From contig CM066729.1 in assembly GCA_033961575.1 (NCBI GenBank), positions 100,583,501 to 100,647,500 on the forward strand: a stretch of 64,000 bases of DNA, in the 5' to 3' direction. Both the position numbers and the translations under genes were made by a program. Origin of the DNA: Aselliscus stoliczkanus. Taxonomy: Eukaryota > Chordata > Mammalia > Chiroptera > Hipposideridae. The notes beneath the pieces are model-generated. The model did no database searches. It was not told the origin of the DNA and worked only from the letters and a program-made list of their open reading frames with translations. Numbering within the stretch: position 1 is the first letter of the stretch; every line of letters begins with the position of its first letter. Below are positions 23,918-35,765 of the stretch, one piece after another.

Positions 23918-25074
23918 TAAGAAAACCTATAAATTTCAATGAATTGCTACTTTTTCCATAAACAAACCAGTCTCTCCAGCACTAGAGAATATTTTTAAAA
24001 GGATTATTAATAGAACTAACTATAGTATAATTGCATATAATATTGAAAAAACAAGGGATTAAAAGTATTCTTTAGGATACTTTAAATATGGCAATTCCAG
24101 TACTCCAAAGAAAATAAATGACCTACTTTTATCTGCTTTGTTTGCGTATAGAGCTAATACATCTTACCACATATCCTTGGCATATTTAGATCTATTCTAG
24201 ATGGTTAAAACCAAAATTTAACAGATAACTTGCCCTTCAAATAGGTGAAAGTGATGAAAATGCAGACTGACATTCATCTTAAAATGCTTTCACTTAGAAA
24301 TTTGACATCCGAATAGACAGTGAGGAGATATATATGATCAAAAACTCTGTCAATAACTGCTCAGAGCAATTTATGGTAATTTGATTAGCAAACAGGTAGA
24401 TCTGAAACCCAACAATGGCAGAAATTAGCAACTTTTGCAGAAATAAGAAAAGATAATGAGATATATTCTGAGGAAAATAGGGCCCACCACAAAAGCTGAG
24501 GTGCTGTTTTGCAATATAATCAGCCTCCAGTTCTCCATTCTACCAGAAGCCTTGTGTGAGCTGGTTTGAAAGAGCATTAGAAATGACTACGCGTGAAATG
24601 TAGATCAGGACTGAGTGGGAAATGTCTTCGAGGTCTTGTTACATTAGGACAGTTGATAGCAACCAGGAATAGTGTCAATACTCAAAACAGACCCTGTTTT
24701 ATGACTGTCACTATTCATTGGGCACTGACTTAATGGCGACCAAGGGCTCTTCTCATCAGCGTTGTAGCCAAAGCCTACAAAACCCAATTAGAATGGCTGG
24801 CTCTCATTAAATCCTTTTCACAGCTGGGTCACTTACTTTGCTCTGGCTAGGTTTTATCTCCCTCAACACGAGAAATCAAAATCTGTTATGTTTCTGTATC
24901 TAAGAGAAATCATTTACACATTATGTCTCTTTGAAGATCAAGCCCTCTGTCCACATTTAAGTGCGTTACTGATGTGAAATATTTGAACAACAATCAGTCA
25001 CATACTGGTCCTACTTCCATTTTCGCATTTTCATTATGACAGTGTTTTGGTAAAGTCAATTTTCAGTACTTGTT
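23918..25074. other. Repeat-free; possible constrained block 24480-24900
   Basis: No repeat or exon is recognised. 24480-24900 has CpGs and balanced composition ('cttaatggcgaccaagggct', 'catcagcgttgtagcc') unlike the AT-rich surroundings. Confidence 0.4.
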
Positions 25075-25088
25075 GTAGAAATTTTCTT

Positions 25089-26361
25089 CTCTTTTTTAAA
25101 ACTAAAGTTTATTGGGGTGACAATTGTTAGTAAAGTTACATAGGTTTCAAGTGTACAATTCTGTAATACATCATCTATATATTACATTGTGTGTTCACCA
25201 CCCAGAGTCAGTTCTCTTTCCATCATCATACATACAGATGGCCAATAGACATGAAAAGTTGCTCAACATCACTAATCATCAGTGAAATGCAAATAAAAAC
25301 CACCATGAGATATCACCTCACACCAGGTAGAATGCCTGTGATCAACAATACAAATAATAACAAGTGTTAGAAAGGCTGTGGAGAAAAAAGAACCCTCATA
25401 CACTGAACCTCCTGTGGAACCTCCACTATGGAAGGCAGTGTGGAGGTTCCATAAAAAATTAAGAATAGAATTACCAGGGCCAGCTGAGTGGCACATTGGT
25501 TAAGAGCTGGTTTGGGATGCCAGCAGCCCTGGTTCAGATCCTACATATGGGGGCTGGTGACACTGCCCTCTACAGCTAACAACAGCTCCACCTGGAGCTG
25601 GGCTGTGCAAGCCCCGGTGATGATGTAGGCTGCAGCCCCTGCTGCAGTGGGCTGCCATAGGCTACAGTGAGTGGCCAGCAGCCAGCATGAGCTGCCACTA
25701 GCCACGGTAAGCGACCATCCAGAGTCCAGAGACCAATCTGCCTCATCTGGGAAGAGCGCAATGACGATACCAACATGGGCCAGTGAAGCAATGTCTTCCG
25801 CAACTAGACTGAAGAACAAAAAGATAGCAACTTGTCTGTTCCCCTTCCCCGATTCCCCAACCCTGTTACCCTCCTCCAATTCCCCAATAAAATCTTTAAA
25901 AAAAAAAAGAAAAAAGAATAGAATTACCATATGACCCAGCAATTCCTCTCCTGGCTATCTCCCTAAAAAATCTGAAAACATTTATCCATAAAGATATATG
26001 CATTGTGATATTCATTGCAGCTTTATTCATGGAAGCCATGACATGGAAACACCAAAGTGTCCTCCTATAGATAGTTGGATAAAGAAGATGTGGTACATAC
26101 AGAATGGAATACTATTCTGACATAAGAAAAGATGAAATAGTACCATTGTGACAAAATGGATGGATCTCGAGATTATTATGCTAAGAGAAATAAGTCAGAC
26201 AGAAAAAGTCGACAACCAAGTGATTTCACTGATATTTGGGACATAAAACTTAAGCAACAAAGGAACAAGACAAACACATGAAGAAACAAAATCTCACAGA
26301 CATAGAAAATAGTTTAGCAGTTACTATAGGGTAAGGGGGGGAATAAGGCTGGTAGATGAGG
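25089..26361 (-). mobile_element. Twin-primed (5'-inverted) L1 insertion, with SINE inside
   Basis: 25089-25228 is an L1 3' terminus on the minus strand (T-rich tail at the left, 'attggggtgacaattgttag'). From 25229 to 26361 the L1 runs on the plus strand: 'gagatatcacctcacacc', 'aagaatagaattacca', then after a long SINE 'catatgacccagcaattcct' to 'gggtaaggggggga'. The TSD gtagaaattttctt/gtagaaatgttctt lies at 25075-25088 and 26362-26375. The two halves meet within the 3' UTR. The SINE at 25477 entered later. Confidence 0.88.
25477..25914 (+). mobile_element. Long composite SINE, subfamily A, in L1
   Basis: About 438 bp. Starts gggccagctgagtggcac, with a tRNA-like A box, a B box 'ggttcagatcc', 'cccctgctgcagtgggctgc', 'cagccagcatgagctgcc', 'gggccagtgaagcaatgtc', 'gactgaagaacaaaaagat', 'attccccaataaaatcttt' and an A tail. 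A perfect 15-bp TSD 'agaatagaattacca' lies at 25462-25476 and 25915-25929. The aataaa near the 3' end resembles a polyadenylation signal, although a Pol III SINE would not need one. Confidence 0.93.
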
Positions 26362-26375
26362 GTAGAAATGTTCTT

Positions 26376-28343
26376 TTATGGTTAGGCTGTTTTCTATAAT
26401 TTGAACACTCTTGGTCAGACCTTACTTTAAAAATGAATTTAGATCAACTAATATTGTACCATAAACTCTACATGGTTTCATTTTATTGAACATAATTCCC
26501 AAAACTAAATTTCTAATCACAGTAGAGCATCATTAAATAATGATTTTTGAAGGAAAATATTCATTTGTAGGATAAAATTATTTTCAATAGAATGAATAAA
26601 GCTTTAATTTGAATATGAAATATGAAGCTAAAATATATACTTATCTCTCAAATAGCACACTGAAAGTTATTTTAGACTATTCCAATTACATAGTCCAAGA
26701 TCTTTGCATTTCTAAACTTTTACTACTATATTATACCAGTTAAGATATTAAACAAACCAATAATATTAACATCGAGAACCAATAATGAAAATATAGGTTG
26801 TTATGAGGCTATATCTATTAAACTCTACCATATAAATGTTGTATTAATTTCACACTTTTTCTAATCTCTGCTAAAAGAAAAAAATATTTTCCTGTATTAA
26901 TTTTGAAAAATGAAGATGGAGGATAGGGTTATTAGCAGTAAATCTGCTTTGGCTATTCACTTTAAGAAATGGAGAAATTATAATCTCTTGTTTTATTTGT
27001 GGGGAAGCAAGTGTGATTATCAATGAAAACTGTAACTAGTGTTTTTCTGTGATTTCAAATAGAATCACTGTTTAAATCTATTCCCTTCCTTGCCAATCCA
27101 CTTTCTTGATTATTACTTCTCCTATCCTATCTTTTCTTTATTACAATTCAAAATTCTAAGATTATTTTAATATTTACCTATTTTTTGGCCTTACATCTAA
27201 AACTCTCTTTAAATTTTAGTGTATAATAACCATATGACTTTCCATTTGTGTATTACTGACTCTAGTAATAAGTCAGAAAAAATACTATGAAGTGATTTAA
27301 TTTAGTTTTTCAAAAAGGATCCTAATATTAAAAATTCATTAAGGTTTTAAAACAGATTATTAAACTTACATAGAACTTCAAAGCATCCTAATCACTGGGA
27401 GCATGTTTTGCTTTTCTATACATAATGGAAAATGTTTAAAATATAATCACTCCATTCGTGGACTTAATTATTTAAGTTGCCATTCATACTGTGTTTATCA
27501 TGTACTTTAAAAAATCATTTTCTGGGTGATCAGCAATAACTAAAATAAAAACCAACAGAATTCATTTTGCACTGCCAGTAAAAAAACCAGTGTAGTACCT
27601 AGGTGTGGCCAGAATTAAACAGAGAAATATCCACTAGTGGAAATATAATCAATACTCCAACTTTGTGATAAATTCAACCTAGACATCACAGCTACATAAA
27701 AGACCAAAATAACAGTTGTAATTTACCAAGGCTAGTTTGACAGTACCACAGTTAAAGTCACCCAAGTTGTAAAAAGACAACGTATGGCATCTCTGTAATT
27801 ACAGTTTAAATCTGCTCATCTTGATGCACTAATAAACTGAGACATGCCAGGGTACATGCTCTGTGGGAAGACAGCGATTGTACATAACACTTGAGGACCT
27901 TTCCAATTCAAGGCCAGATTCTTGGCTCTGACTTCTGAAACACAATGTTTCATTTTAATGAAAAATACATTACTGCAGTAAGATAAGGTCATCAGCTGTT
28001 AAGTGTAATGCAATTTCTGTAATAAAATTAATTTTATAGCCTACATAAAAGACTTTGTGGGTTAAATGCTTTTAATTACAAGCTAAATTTTGTTCCTTTG
28101 AATGTATAAATGAAGCACCTCAGCCCTCCATAAAAATAACGCTTATACTATAAAATGTCCATAGGATTCTTTCTAATTTCAACTTTTGGTGTTATCCAAA
28201 AATATGGTTGGCATTTTAGCCAGTCATAGTCAATTGTGGGCTAATATGGCCTTTTTTGGTCACAGATACAGAGGATTTACTTGCTGGCGTGTCAAGACTC
28301 AAAACAGTTGGGCCAGTAAAAGCCCTGTACTATTTCCTCATAG

Positions 28344-28348
<5 letters not shown>
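26376..28348. other. Nearly 2 kb without recognised repeats
   Basis: AT-rich with no exon. 27480-28150 lacks repeats and has a calm, non-decayed look ('ctgtaattacagtttaaatc', 'ttactgcagtaagataaggt'), so it is a candidate conserved non-coding block. Confidence 0.4.

Positions 28349-28395
<47 letters not shown>
28349..28395. repeat. (GT)n microsatellite
   Basis: About 23 GT units. Overlapping open frames are artefacts of the repeat. Confidence 0.97.
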
Positions 28396-28397
<2 letters not shown>

Positions 28398-28570
28398 CTG
28401 ATACACAGGTACAGGCCTATATACCCCAAGTTAACCATTCAGCAAATTGACACAGTTGATCTCAAATGGGAGCTGAATGGGAGTAAAGGACATGCAAACC
28501 ACACTTATAACCAATATTGGAAAAACATCTCAATCTCGGTAAAATTGTAGCCACATAGAAAGGACAACAT

Positions 28571-28697
28571 AATAAGAGCTTGCTCAAGAGTGCGAGCTGA
28601 GCTCTGAGCAACAGCAGTTCAATGCCCAGTCCAAGCTGAGCTGCCTCTGAGCTGCTAACAGGTGGCAGCAGGATGGCTCAGCTAAAAAAAAAAACGT
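28571..28697 (+). mobile_element. Second tRNA-SINE family, 5'-truncated
   Basis: Matches the 31655-31792 element from 'aagagcttgctcaagagtg' onward: 'gctgagctctgagcaacagc', a B box 'agttcaatgcc', 'ctgctaacaggtggcag' and 'gatggctcagct' plus an A tail. 'acaacat' flanks it (28564-28570, 28698-28704). The A-box end of the tRNA head is missing. Confidence 0.8.
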
Positions 28698-28819
28698 ACA
28701 ACATATTATTGGTAAAATATAATGTAAGTATTAATTCATTTTTGCTTTGTGAAAAATTTACATCACGAGGTATTTCTTAAAGTAATTTCTGAGTGGTAAA
28801 GGATTTATATTGGCAAAGA

Positions 28820-29035
28820 ATCTAAAATTGGACAGCTGTGAATGTAAATCTCTGGTTCTTCCACCAACTAGTTATGTGATATCCAGGGTAAGGTACTTAA
28901 CCTTTCTGATCCTGTTTTATCATCTGCTCTTAAATAAAGTTGAGAGCACTTGCCTAACAGTGTTATTAAACATAATAATGATACAAAGTTTCGGGCACTA
29001 AGTCTGGCCTTTATAGGTATGAAATAAATGTTAAT
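28820..29035 (+). mobile_element. MIR SINE
   Basis: 'gacagctgtgaatgtaaatc', 'caactagttatgtgatatcc', 'cttaacctttctgatcctg' and 'tgaaataaatgtta' follow the MIR order. Confidence 0.7.
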
Positions 29036-31344
29036 TTTTCTTCCAGTTTCACTTCTTTTTCCCAGACTCATTAAGAGCCATTGTGGGTAGAGATGTGATC
29101 TGATTTTATATGCTCTTTTTTTTGTCAACATTATTGGGCTAATTTAGAGAGTCACTGAGATAAGGGGAGTGGTACCTGGTTAAAAAAATGTCATTGCATT
29201 ATATAAACTGTTACATTTAATATATTCTTAGTTAGAAAGTATAAATTGATTTTACAAGTATCACATGTAGGCTCTCCAATGCTTGTTCTATATAAGGAAG
29301 CAACCCTAGCAAGAAAATAAAAACTGTCTTCAAGAAATCTATTTCTACTGTTTCTCACTTAACTCTGGACAGGAGTTACCAGCAGAGGGAATAGCATTCA
29401 GAAATTCCTAGTTGTGTAACTGATGCCGAGATACTCTCTCTCCCCAGTCTTGTCACATCCAGTCTGAATATATGACCACCTTCCCCAGGTTCCCTGGTAA
29501 CAAACCTGTGTTCTTTCTGCCCTGGCTACTCTCAGCCACTGACGCTACTCACCTTTGATGCTATGAGCCACCAGGAGGTGGCACTGGCCCTTGCCAGCAG
29601 GGCACGATCCCATCAGGTTGGGATAATTCAGAGGGAAAATATGCCTTTTAAATGAAGAATTCAGTAGGATAAACATGACCAAGCTCACAGATATGCACTG
29701 TGTCTGAAATCTTTCTGTTTTTGCTCATATTCACCTTCTTTGGTTTAGACCCCTCCTTGCAAATGTATTTTTAAATAAATATGGTAAACTCTATTGTCAT
29801 ATGTTAATTACCTACATAGAACTGTCATCATTTCATTAGCCTTTGCTTAAAACTGCAATTTATTTAGGATTCTTACAGATTTTTTCTTTTACCATTTTGT
29901 TAATCTTCAACTTATTTTTATATCTTTACATATGTGTTAAAGAGCTGTGCTTGAATTTGAACATTTTTCCCTATTAAAAAATCTTGCTGATTTGGGCTAT
30001 TTGCCTTAGTATATTATTTATATTGACCATTTTACTAGGAACAGTCTCTTATTTTACCTTATACAAATTCCTCCAGATTAATATCAAGTATTTAATTTAA
30101 TACATTAAAACATCTCACTTAATACTTTAACTTCATTTTATTCTCTAATTTTAACTTATAATCACCTAATTTTTTCCTGATGATAAACTAAGAGAGAAGA
30201 TATGCTCATGTATCTCTATCCATCTGTTTTCCAATTTCTTCAGTCACTCCTCTTAAAAAGGGAGAAAACACTAATCTGATTGCTTAACGCATTGCCAATA
30301 CACAGGCTCCATTATCTAGTGGCAGGCTTACTGCATGTGAAAAAACCATGGGCAGCATGGGGCTCTCCTTCTCTACTAGGTCCTGCCATTGTGAAGTAAG
30401 GAGCTCTCCTGGGCTCATTTTCTTCCTCAATGCAGCACAGTTAAAATGTTGAGCCAAGGCCTGACTTTTCCCAACAACCCCTGCCATATTGTCTGATGAC
30501 TTAGAAGGGTAGGAAACGCCATATTCAAGGGCTTGAGCCTCAATTTCTTGTGTTCACTTGGCTTCAACTGAGAGACCATACTGAAGTTCAAGTTCAGGGC
30601 AATGTACCTGTTAAGGATGTTTATAAAAGGAAAACTTTATTCCCATTTGTCAGAACACTGCTCATCTCTCTAGCTGTACTTATATGATTTATTTTTATAA
30701 GCTAATAGCATACAAGGACTGTTAATTTTCTAGCTACCGGGACTCAATATTAATTTAGGCTCACCTATAACTAATAACCCAGGTGCCTACAGACTATGCT
30801 CCAATTTAATTGAGTATTTCATGGTTTTTATATAATTGTCCTCTTTCTATTGTGCTTTTTATTTCAAATTAGTTTAACATTTTAATGAAGAAAAATACTC
30901 AGTATTGTTCACATCTATTAGGCTTAATTTTCAAATGTCTCTAATGTTTTGAAAATATTAAAGACATGCATATGACATAAAGATGCTAGACTCAACTAGG
31001 GAGAACAACCTCCTTTAAATTTGAGCAAAGATATTGGAGTATTAAGCATATAAATCATCTCACCCTGATCCCAATAATTAATTCAAGTGACTGGGGAAGG
31101 AATTAGGACAACAAAATATAAAAATAATGGTTTACTATGGAACATTGAAAAACTGCTCTATCTAAGTGTAAGAATGTTTTATATACATTACATCATTAGT
31201 TCTGGAATGTGGATTCTATTACTGAATTCAGCTGGCAAATGAGGAAACAGGTCTGAATATATAAAGGAAAAATTGTCAATTTGCTACTTCTTATTCCTAG
31301 TAGCCTCTGAGGTCTGCTTACATTCCTACAGCAATGAAAAACTG
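29036..31344. other. Mostly unassigned; GC-richer patch and possible pseudogene
   Basis: 29400-29640 is GC-richer and unassigned. 30284-30600 is described separately. The remaining sequence is AT-rich and featureless. Confidence 0.35.
30284..30600 (-). pseudogene. Possible processed-pseudogene fragment, unidentified
   Basis: The minus strand has one reading frame of about 105 codons with protein-like composition (for example ALAQHFNCAALRKKMSPGEL). It is broken by a single TGA after 'LSVEAK', consistent with decay of a CGA codon, and it ends at a stop at 30284-30286. It is less AT-rich than its flanks. I do not recognise the protein. It could also be a chance open stretch. A 'tccttaacag' just upstream resembles a splice acceptor, so a decayed exon is an alternative. 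Confidence 0.3.
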
Positions 31345-31425
31345 TTCAAGATCAATGGCCATATCACTCATCTTTATATTTCCTTAGCTCTTTATTAGCG
31401 AGGATCTTAATAAATATTTAGTTGA
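31345..31425 (+). mobile_element. L2 3' tail, weak
   Basis: 'atctttatatttccttagct' then 'tcttaataaatatttagttg' resembles the L2 3' terminus. Confidence 0.35.
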
Positions 31426-31654
31426 ATTACATTGTTTTCATTTTAAGAATAGTATATGACATTACAGAGCATTTATTTCTAAAGAGCCATTTAAGTCATA
31501 ATTTGAAGTTTTTCAGACAGCAGATTCTAAAATAAAAAATAAACTTCCATTTTGTCTAAGTTACAGGTACTATTTTATAGGAATTTATAGAATTCTGGGT
31601 TACGATCCAAGTTTCTAAGCTGTGTTCCTGTCTTCATTAATAAAAGTGACTCAG

Positions 31655-31792
31655 AGGGCTGGCTGACTGGCTCAGTTGGTTAAGAGCTCGCTCAAGAGTG
31701 TGAGCTGAGCTCTGAGCAACAGCAGTTCAATGTCCAGCCTGAGTTGAGCTGCCGCTAAGCTGCCAACAGGTGGCAGGGTGGCTCAGCTAAAA
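31655..31792 (+). mobile_element. Second tRNA-SINE family, full length
   Basis: A 138-bp element starting agggctggctgactgg, with A box 'ggctcagttggttaagagc', B box 'agttcaatgtcc', then 'gagctgccgctaagctgcca', 'acaggtggcagggtggctc' and an A tail. A perfect 13-bp TSD 'aaaagtgactcag' lies at 31642-31654 and 31793-31805. It is distinct from the GGCCGGC family in both body and tail. Confidence 0.9.
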
Positions 31793-31805
31793 AAAAGTGA
31801 CTCAG

Positions 31806-32452
31806 GATTATAAATAAAGAACACATCTTATTGCATAAAGTGGTTAATATATCTCTTAAATTTCATTTTATATACATTCTAACATAAAAAATAAATCAAC
31901 TGAGAAATGCAGTATAGCTGCTCTTTGAAACATTGCTCTACAAATAGGGGGAAGAAATGAAAAAGTTTTCACACAATGCTTTGAATCTCTTATCCTTTAT
32001 ATTTGATGTGCCCCAAGGGGAAAAAAAAATTCCAGAAAGATATTCGTTTTTTTTGGAAACAAAGTCTGTTACCTAGTCTCAGAGGTTAGATTTAAAAGCC
32101 AAGAAAAACTTTCTTAGATTGTAGTGTTACAGAGCAAACCAATCTTTAAATCTACCAAAACACCCCTAGAATGCTAAAATACAATGTGTGTGAACAAATC
32201 ACAAGTGATTTGAGAAACATCAATTTTTTTGTCTTTTTTTAAATTTTACATCCTAAACTACTGGCTTATAAAGTACGAAAGGATGTGGAATAATATGGTT
32301 TTGAGAATATATACTATGGAGATAACTATTAGCAGGCTTCCTTTGACATTGAAGTATGTTTCCTAAAATAGTTTTTTTTGTTTCCCCTGCATCAAGAAGA
32401 AAAAGGATAAAGCTAAGCTGAATTTATTAGAATGTGCTAGCAGTTTGACATT
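31806..32452. other. No recognised feature
   Basis: Plain AT-rich DNA between two SINEs, with short A and T homopolymers only. Confidence 0.45.
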
Positions 32453-32466
32453 AAGAATCTAAAAAC

Positions 32467-32899
32467 CAGGCCAGCCAAATGGCACATTGGTTAAGAGCTG
32501 GTTTGGGACACCAGCAGCCCTGGTTCGGATCCCACATATGAGGGCCAGTGACACTACCCTCTACAGCTAAGATGGTGAACAACAGCTCCATCTGGAGCTG
32601 GGCTGTGCAAGCCCCGGCGACGGTGCAGGATGCAGCCCCTGCTGCAGTGGGCTGCCATAGGCTGCAGTGAGTGGTCAGCAGCCAGCGAGAGTGGCTGGCA
32701 GCCAGCATGAGCAGCCAATAGCCATGGTGAGTGACATCCAGAGGCCGGCAACCGATCTGTCTCATCCAGGAAGAGCTCAATGATGATACCAATATGGGCC
32801 AGTGAAGCAACTTCTGCAACTAGACTGAAGAACAAAAAGACCAATTCCCCAATGCTGTTCCCCTCCCCCAATTCCCCAATAAAATCTTAAAAAAAAAAA
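32467..32899 (+). mobile_element. Long composite SINE, subfamily A
   Basis: About 433 bp starting ggccagccaaatggcac. The core contains an extra 'gagagtggctggcagccagc' unit relative to the 63190 copy. It lacks the 'agcaacttgtctgttcc' stretch before the aataaaatctt tail. TSD 'aagaatctaaaa' at 32453-32464 and 32900-32911. Confidence 0.92.
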
Positions 32900-32911
32900 A
32901 AGAATCTAAAA

Positions 32912-34389
32912 TCCCACATTTATTTCTATTTTGAAAAATTAGCTTTCAATTAATAAAAGCTATAATCACTAAAAATACATTGTGTTCCATTGTTATGAAA
33001 ATATTTTGGGTTTTTTTCCCTAAATTTGCAAGTCATTAGTAGTGTCACTATCAGTATCTTCCAATTCTTAGGGAATTTCAATTGCAACATCACTCCTTAA
33101 CTTACCTATCTCAAAAATTCTATTAAAAAATTAGCAAATTGCTCACAAGTGTGATATAAATCAAAGCAAGAACTTGTATTTGAAGAACATCAAATCTTGA
33201 ATAAAATAAGAACTACTTAAAAATATAAATATATCCTCAATGTCACAAAGCACATAAACCCAATTGAAATATAAATCTAAAAAGGTAATTACACAGTATG
33301 AAGCCAGATAACCTAACTAGTCCATAGTATTTTATATTTAATATATTATAATGAGATAGCTACTAATGAGATAATGGCTTTTATAGGAAACTCGGTAGTA
33401 ATTCAGAAGGATATCAAAGTAGTAAAGAGGTCAAATCAATTTTAAAGTTCTTCCATTCATCTTTAAAAATGATGGGGGATTTTCAAACTACAAAAGTGTT
33501 TTATGAGAATCTGAAGAATGATTTTTGACAAATGTGAAATCTTAAGGGAGCATATATGATGAAGCAACTTAAAATAAATACAATAAATATTAACAGTGAA
33601 TTATTAGAATCAGTTGATATTTCTCTGAAGAGTGTGAATGGATTAAATTATCAACTCTGGTAAATTATATGTCCTAAAATGCAATTATGAATGAAACCAG
33701 TCAAATATTGTGACCAAATTAAAAATTTAGCAATGTAGAAATTATGAACCATTATGCTACCTTTGACCCAGGGAATACAATACTTAATTAGGTGGATTTA
33801 GAAACTGGATGGCTGAAATACTTAAAAGGTTTTTTTTATGCAGAATTCACTTGTTTTTGTGACATTAAGACTCTCAAGGAATCCTCAAGCCCAATAAAGC
33901 AGTAGCCCTCTTCTCTGTGAATTCAGCTTAGACTTTCTCTTAGCTATAATAACACCTCTGAATTTGTCCATTGTTTTTGAGTAAAGGTTCACTGTTGAAA
34001 ATCACCCACAAGAAGAAATTTCTCTCAAGATTGTACGATGTTTGTAATGATCATAAAGGACATAGTACAGACTTTTAATGAGGTAGCATAATGTATAAAT
34101 TAATTATATTAGACCAACCAACTTATAATAATCATTTCAGAAAGAAAAAAAAAAAAGCTAGCTACACCTGCTATCTAGGTTCATCTCCTGATTAAGAGAC
34201 TCAACTGATAGCCGACTATGGCAATATTCCACTGAGAATGGATGGTACATGGCACCAGTACAGTATCAGTGTAAAAACATCTCAATTCTATATTCATTTG
34301 AAAAGTAGAACTGCAGGATTTCCCGATGGATTAATATGGGACAAAATTAAAATGACAGCTAAGGATTACTCCATGGGTTCTGGTTTAAA
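32912..34389. other. AT-rich, no recognised feature
   Basis: About 1.5 kb of high-AT sequence without exon-like composition or a family match. Confidence 0.45.
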
Positions 34390-34990
34390 TAACTGAAGAA
34401 TGAAATTCATTTAATGAGATGGGCAAGATTGTGGGAGTACCAGGTCTGGGGGGAAGATCACAGGATTAATTTTGCAAATCATAATGTTGAATGACTTATT
34501 AGATTTCAAGTAGAAATACCCACCAGGCAGTCGAATATACAATTCTGGGATTCAGCAGAGCAATGAAGGCTGGAGGTAAAGACTTAGAAGTTAGTGATAA
34601 AACCTGAACATTGAAGCATGAGATCAACAAGGAAATAGGTTTAGATAAAGGAAATAGTGCCACAATTTTGTTCTGCTTTGCTGGATGATGGGGGATCGGA
34701 AAGGAACCTAAGAAGCAGCAGTCAGTTAGGGAGGTTGAACCAAAAGTATACTGTCCTGGAATCCAAAAGAAGAAAATATTTCAAGAAGAAAATGATCACC
34801 CACGTCAAATGCTAAGAAAAGAACTGAGGGTTAAAGAATATGAAAGTCAGTCTTGTCCTTTGCGAAAACAGCTTTGTGAAGTAGCAAAGGAGAAGACAAA
34901 CTCCAAAAACTGTGAAGATAGGATTTGGAAACAATGGATATAGATTATTACGGCAGTTTTGCTTCTGGGGATAAGAAAAAAGAGGCAGTA
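34390..34990 (-). mobile_element. L2 LINE, internal part, decayed
   Basis: The plus strand carries the reverse of the L2 coding region: 'caggcagtcgaatatacaat', 'tggaatccaaaagaagaaaa', 'gtcaaatgctaagaaaagaa' and 'tgaaagtcagtcttgtcc'. These correspond to the complement of the L2 reverse-transcriptase region. Only scattered motifs remain. Confidence 0.5.
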
Positions 34991-35349
34991 CTTTGAGATG
35001 ATTGCATGATTTGGAAAGTTATTCTGTTTTTAAGGGAAGAATAATTGTAGTATGTTGTATATAAAGAAAGTTATTAATTAGAAAGAGGAGAATTGATGAT
35101 GTAGAAAGGGGAAGGTGGTAGAATAATGCCCCCAAGTTAGGTGAGAGTATGACAGGGTCTATCTGAAAAGCAGAAGGTGTGGTGTTTCCTATGAACATAC
35201 CCTGGTTTCTCACAGCCTCTTCTCGATCGCAACCAGGTTGAGCCTTTATAAGCCAGGATGCATGTCCAGTTAAAAAATTCTCTAGTGGCTTTCCATTACA
35301 TTCAAAGAGAAAGCTTGAGATAGTCCAAAGGCCTACAATAAAGTGCATA
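34991..35349. other. No recognised feature
   Basis: A 109-codon minus-strand open frame (35019-35348) crosses this stretch but shows no motif or homology that I recognise. Confidence 0.35.
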
Positions 35350-35765
35350 ATTTGGCCCCATTACCTCTCTACTTCTTTCTGCACTCACTGTCCCTTTGGC
35401 TCACTACAGCCCAGTTACAAAGAATTCCTTGCCCTTCCTCAAACATATCAGGCACTTGGAAAGGCTGTGCTATGCTGCATGGCCGGTCCTCATTTTTACT
35501 TTGAGGTTTTCCTAGAATGTCACCTGCTTAGTGAAGCTTGCCCTGACCAAGCTATTTAACTGCAACTTGTATCCTACTATCCTCCATAGATATCCCCCAT
35601 AGCACTTACATATACATGACATATTATGTTGTATTTTCTTTGTGATTGTCTTATCACACTAGAAGTTAGCTTCAATTTTTGTCTATTGTTCAGTGCTGAA
35701 GCTCCAGTACCTAAATCAGTGTCTGTCACATAATAGATGCTTGTTAAAGCTGTTAAATAAATAAA
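35350..35765 (+). mobile_element. L2 LINE, 3' end
   Basis: Clear L2 3' order: 'ggccccattacctctctact', 'ctcaaacatatcaggcactt', 'gaatgtcacctgcttagtga', 'agcttgccctgaccaagct', 'atagcacttacatatac', 'gtgtctgtcacataatagat' and a 'gttaaataaataaagg' end. Confidence 0.85.

Noticed and set aside
25541..25942. 133-residue minus-strand open frame with a recurring 'AEDIASLAHVG' sequence
   Set aside because: The same peptide appears in antisense of every long SINE copy (15.7, 21.4, 32.5, 37.5, 63.2 kb). It reflects SINE identity, with stops at different places, not a conserved protein.
28256..28550. Open frames across the GT microsatellite
   Set aside because: Poly-(CV) artefact. The flanking sequence has no coding features.
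31655..31792. tRNA-like A and B boxes that could suggest tRNA genes (here and in the other SINEs)
   Set aside because: The boxes sit in repeated elements with A tails and TSDs. No cloverleaf with acceptor pairing was seen, so these are SINE promoters.
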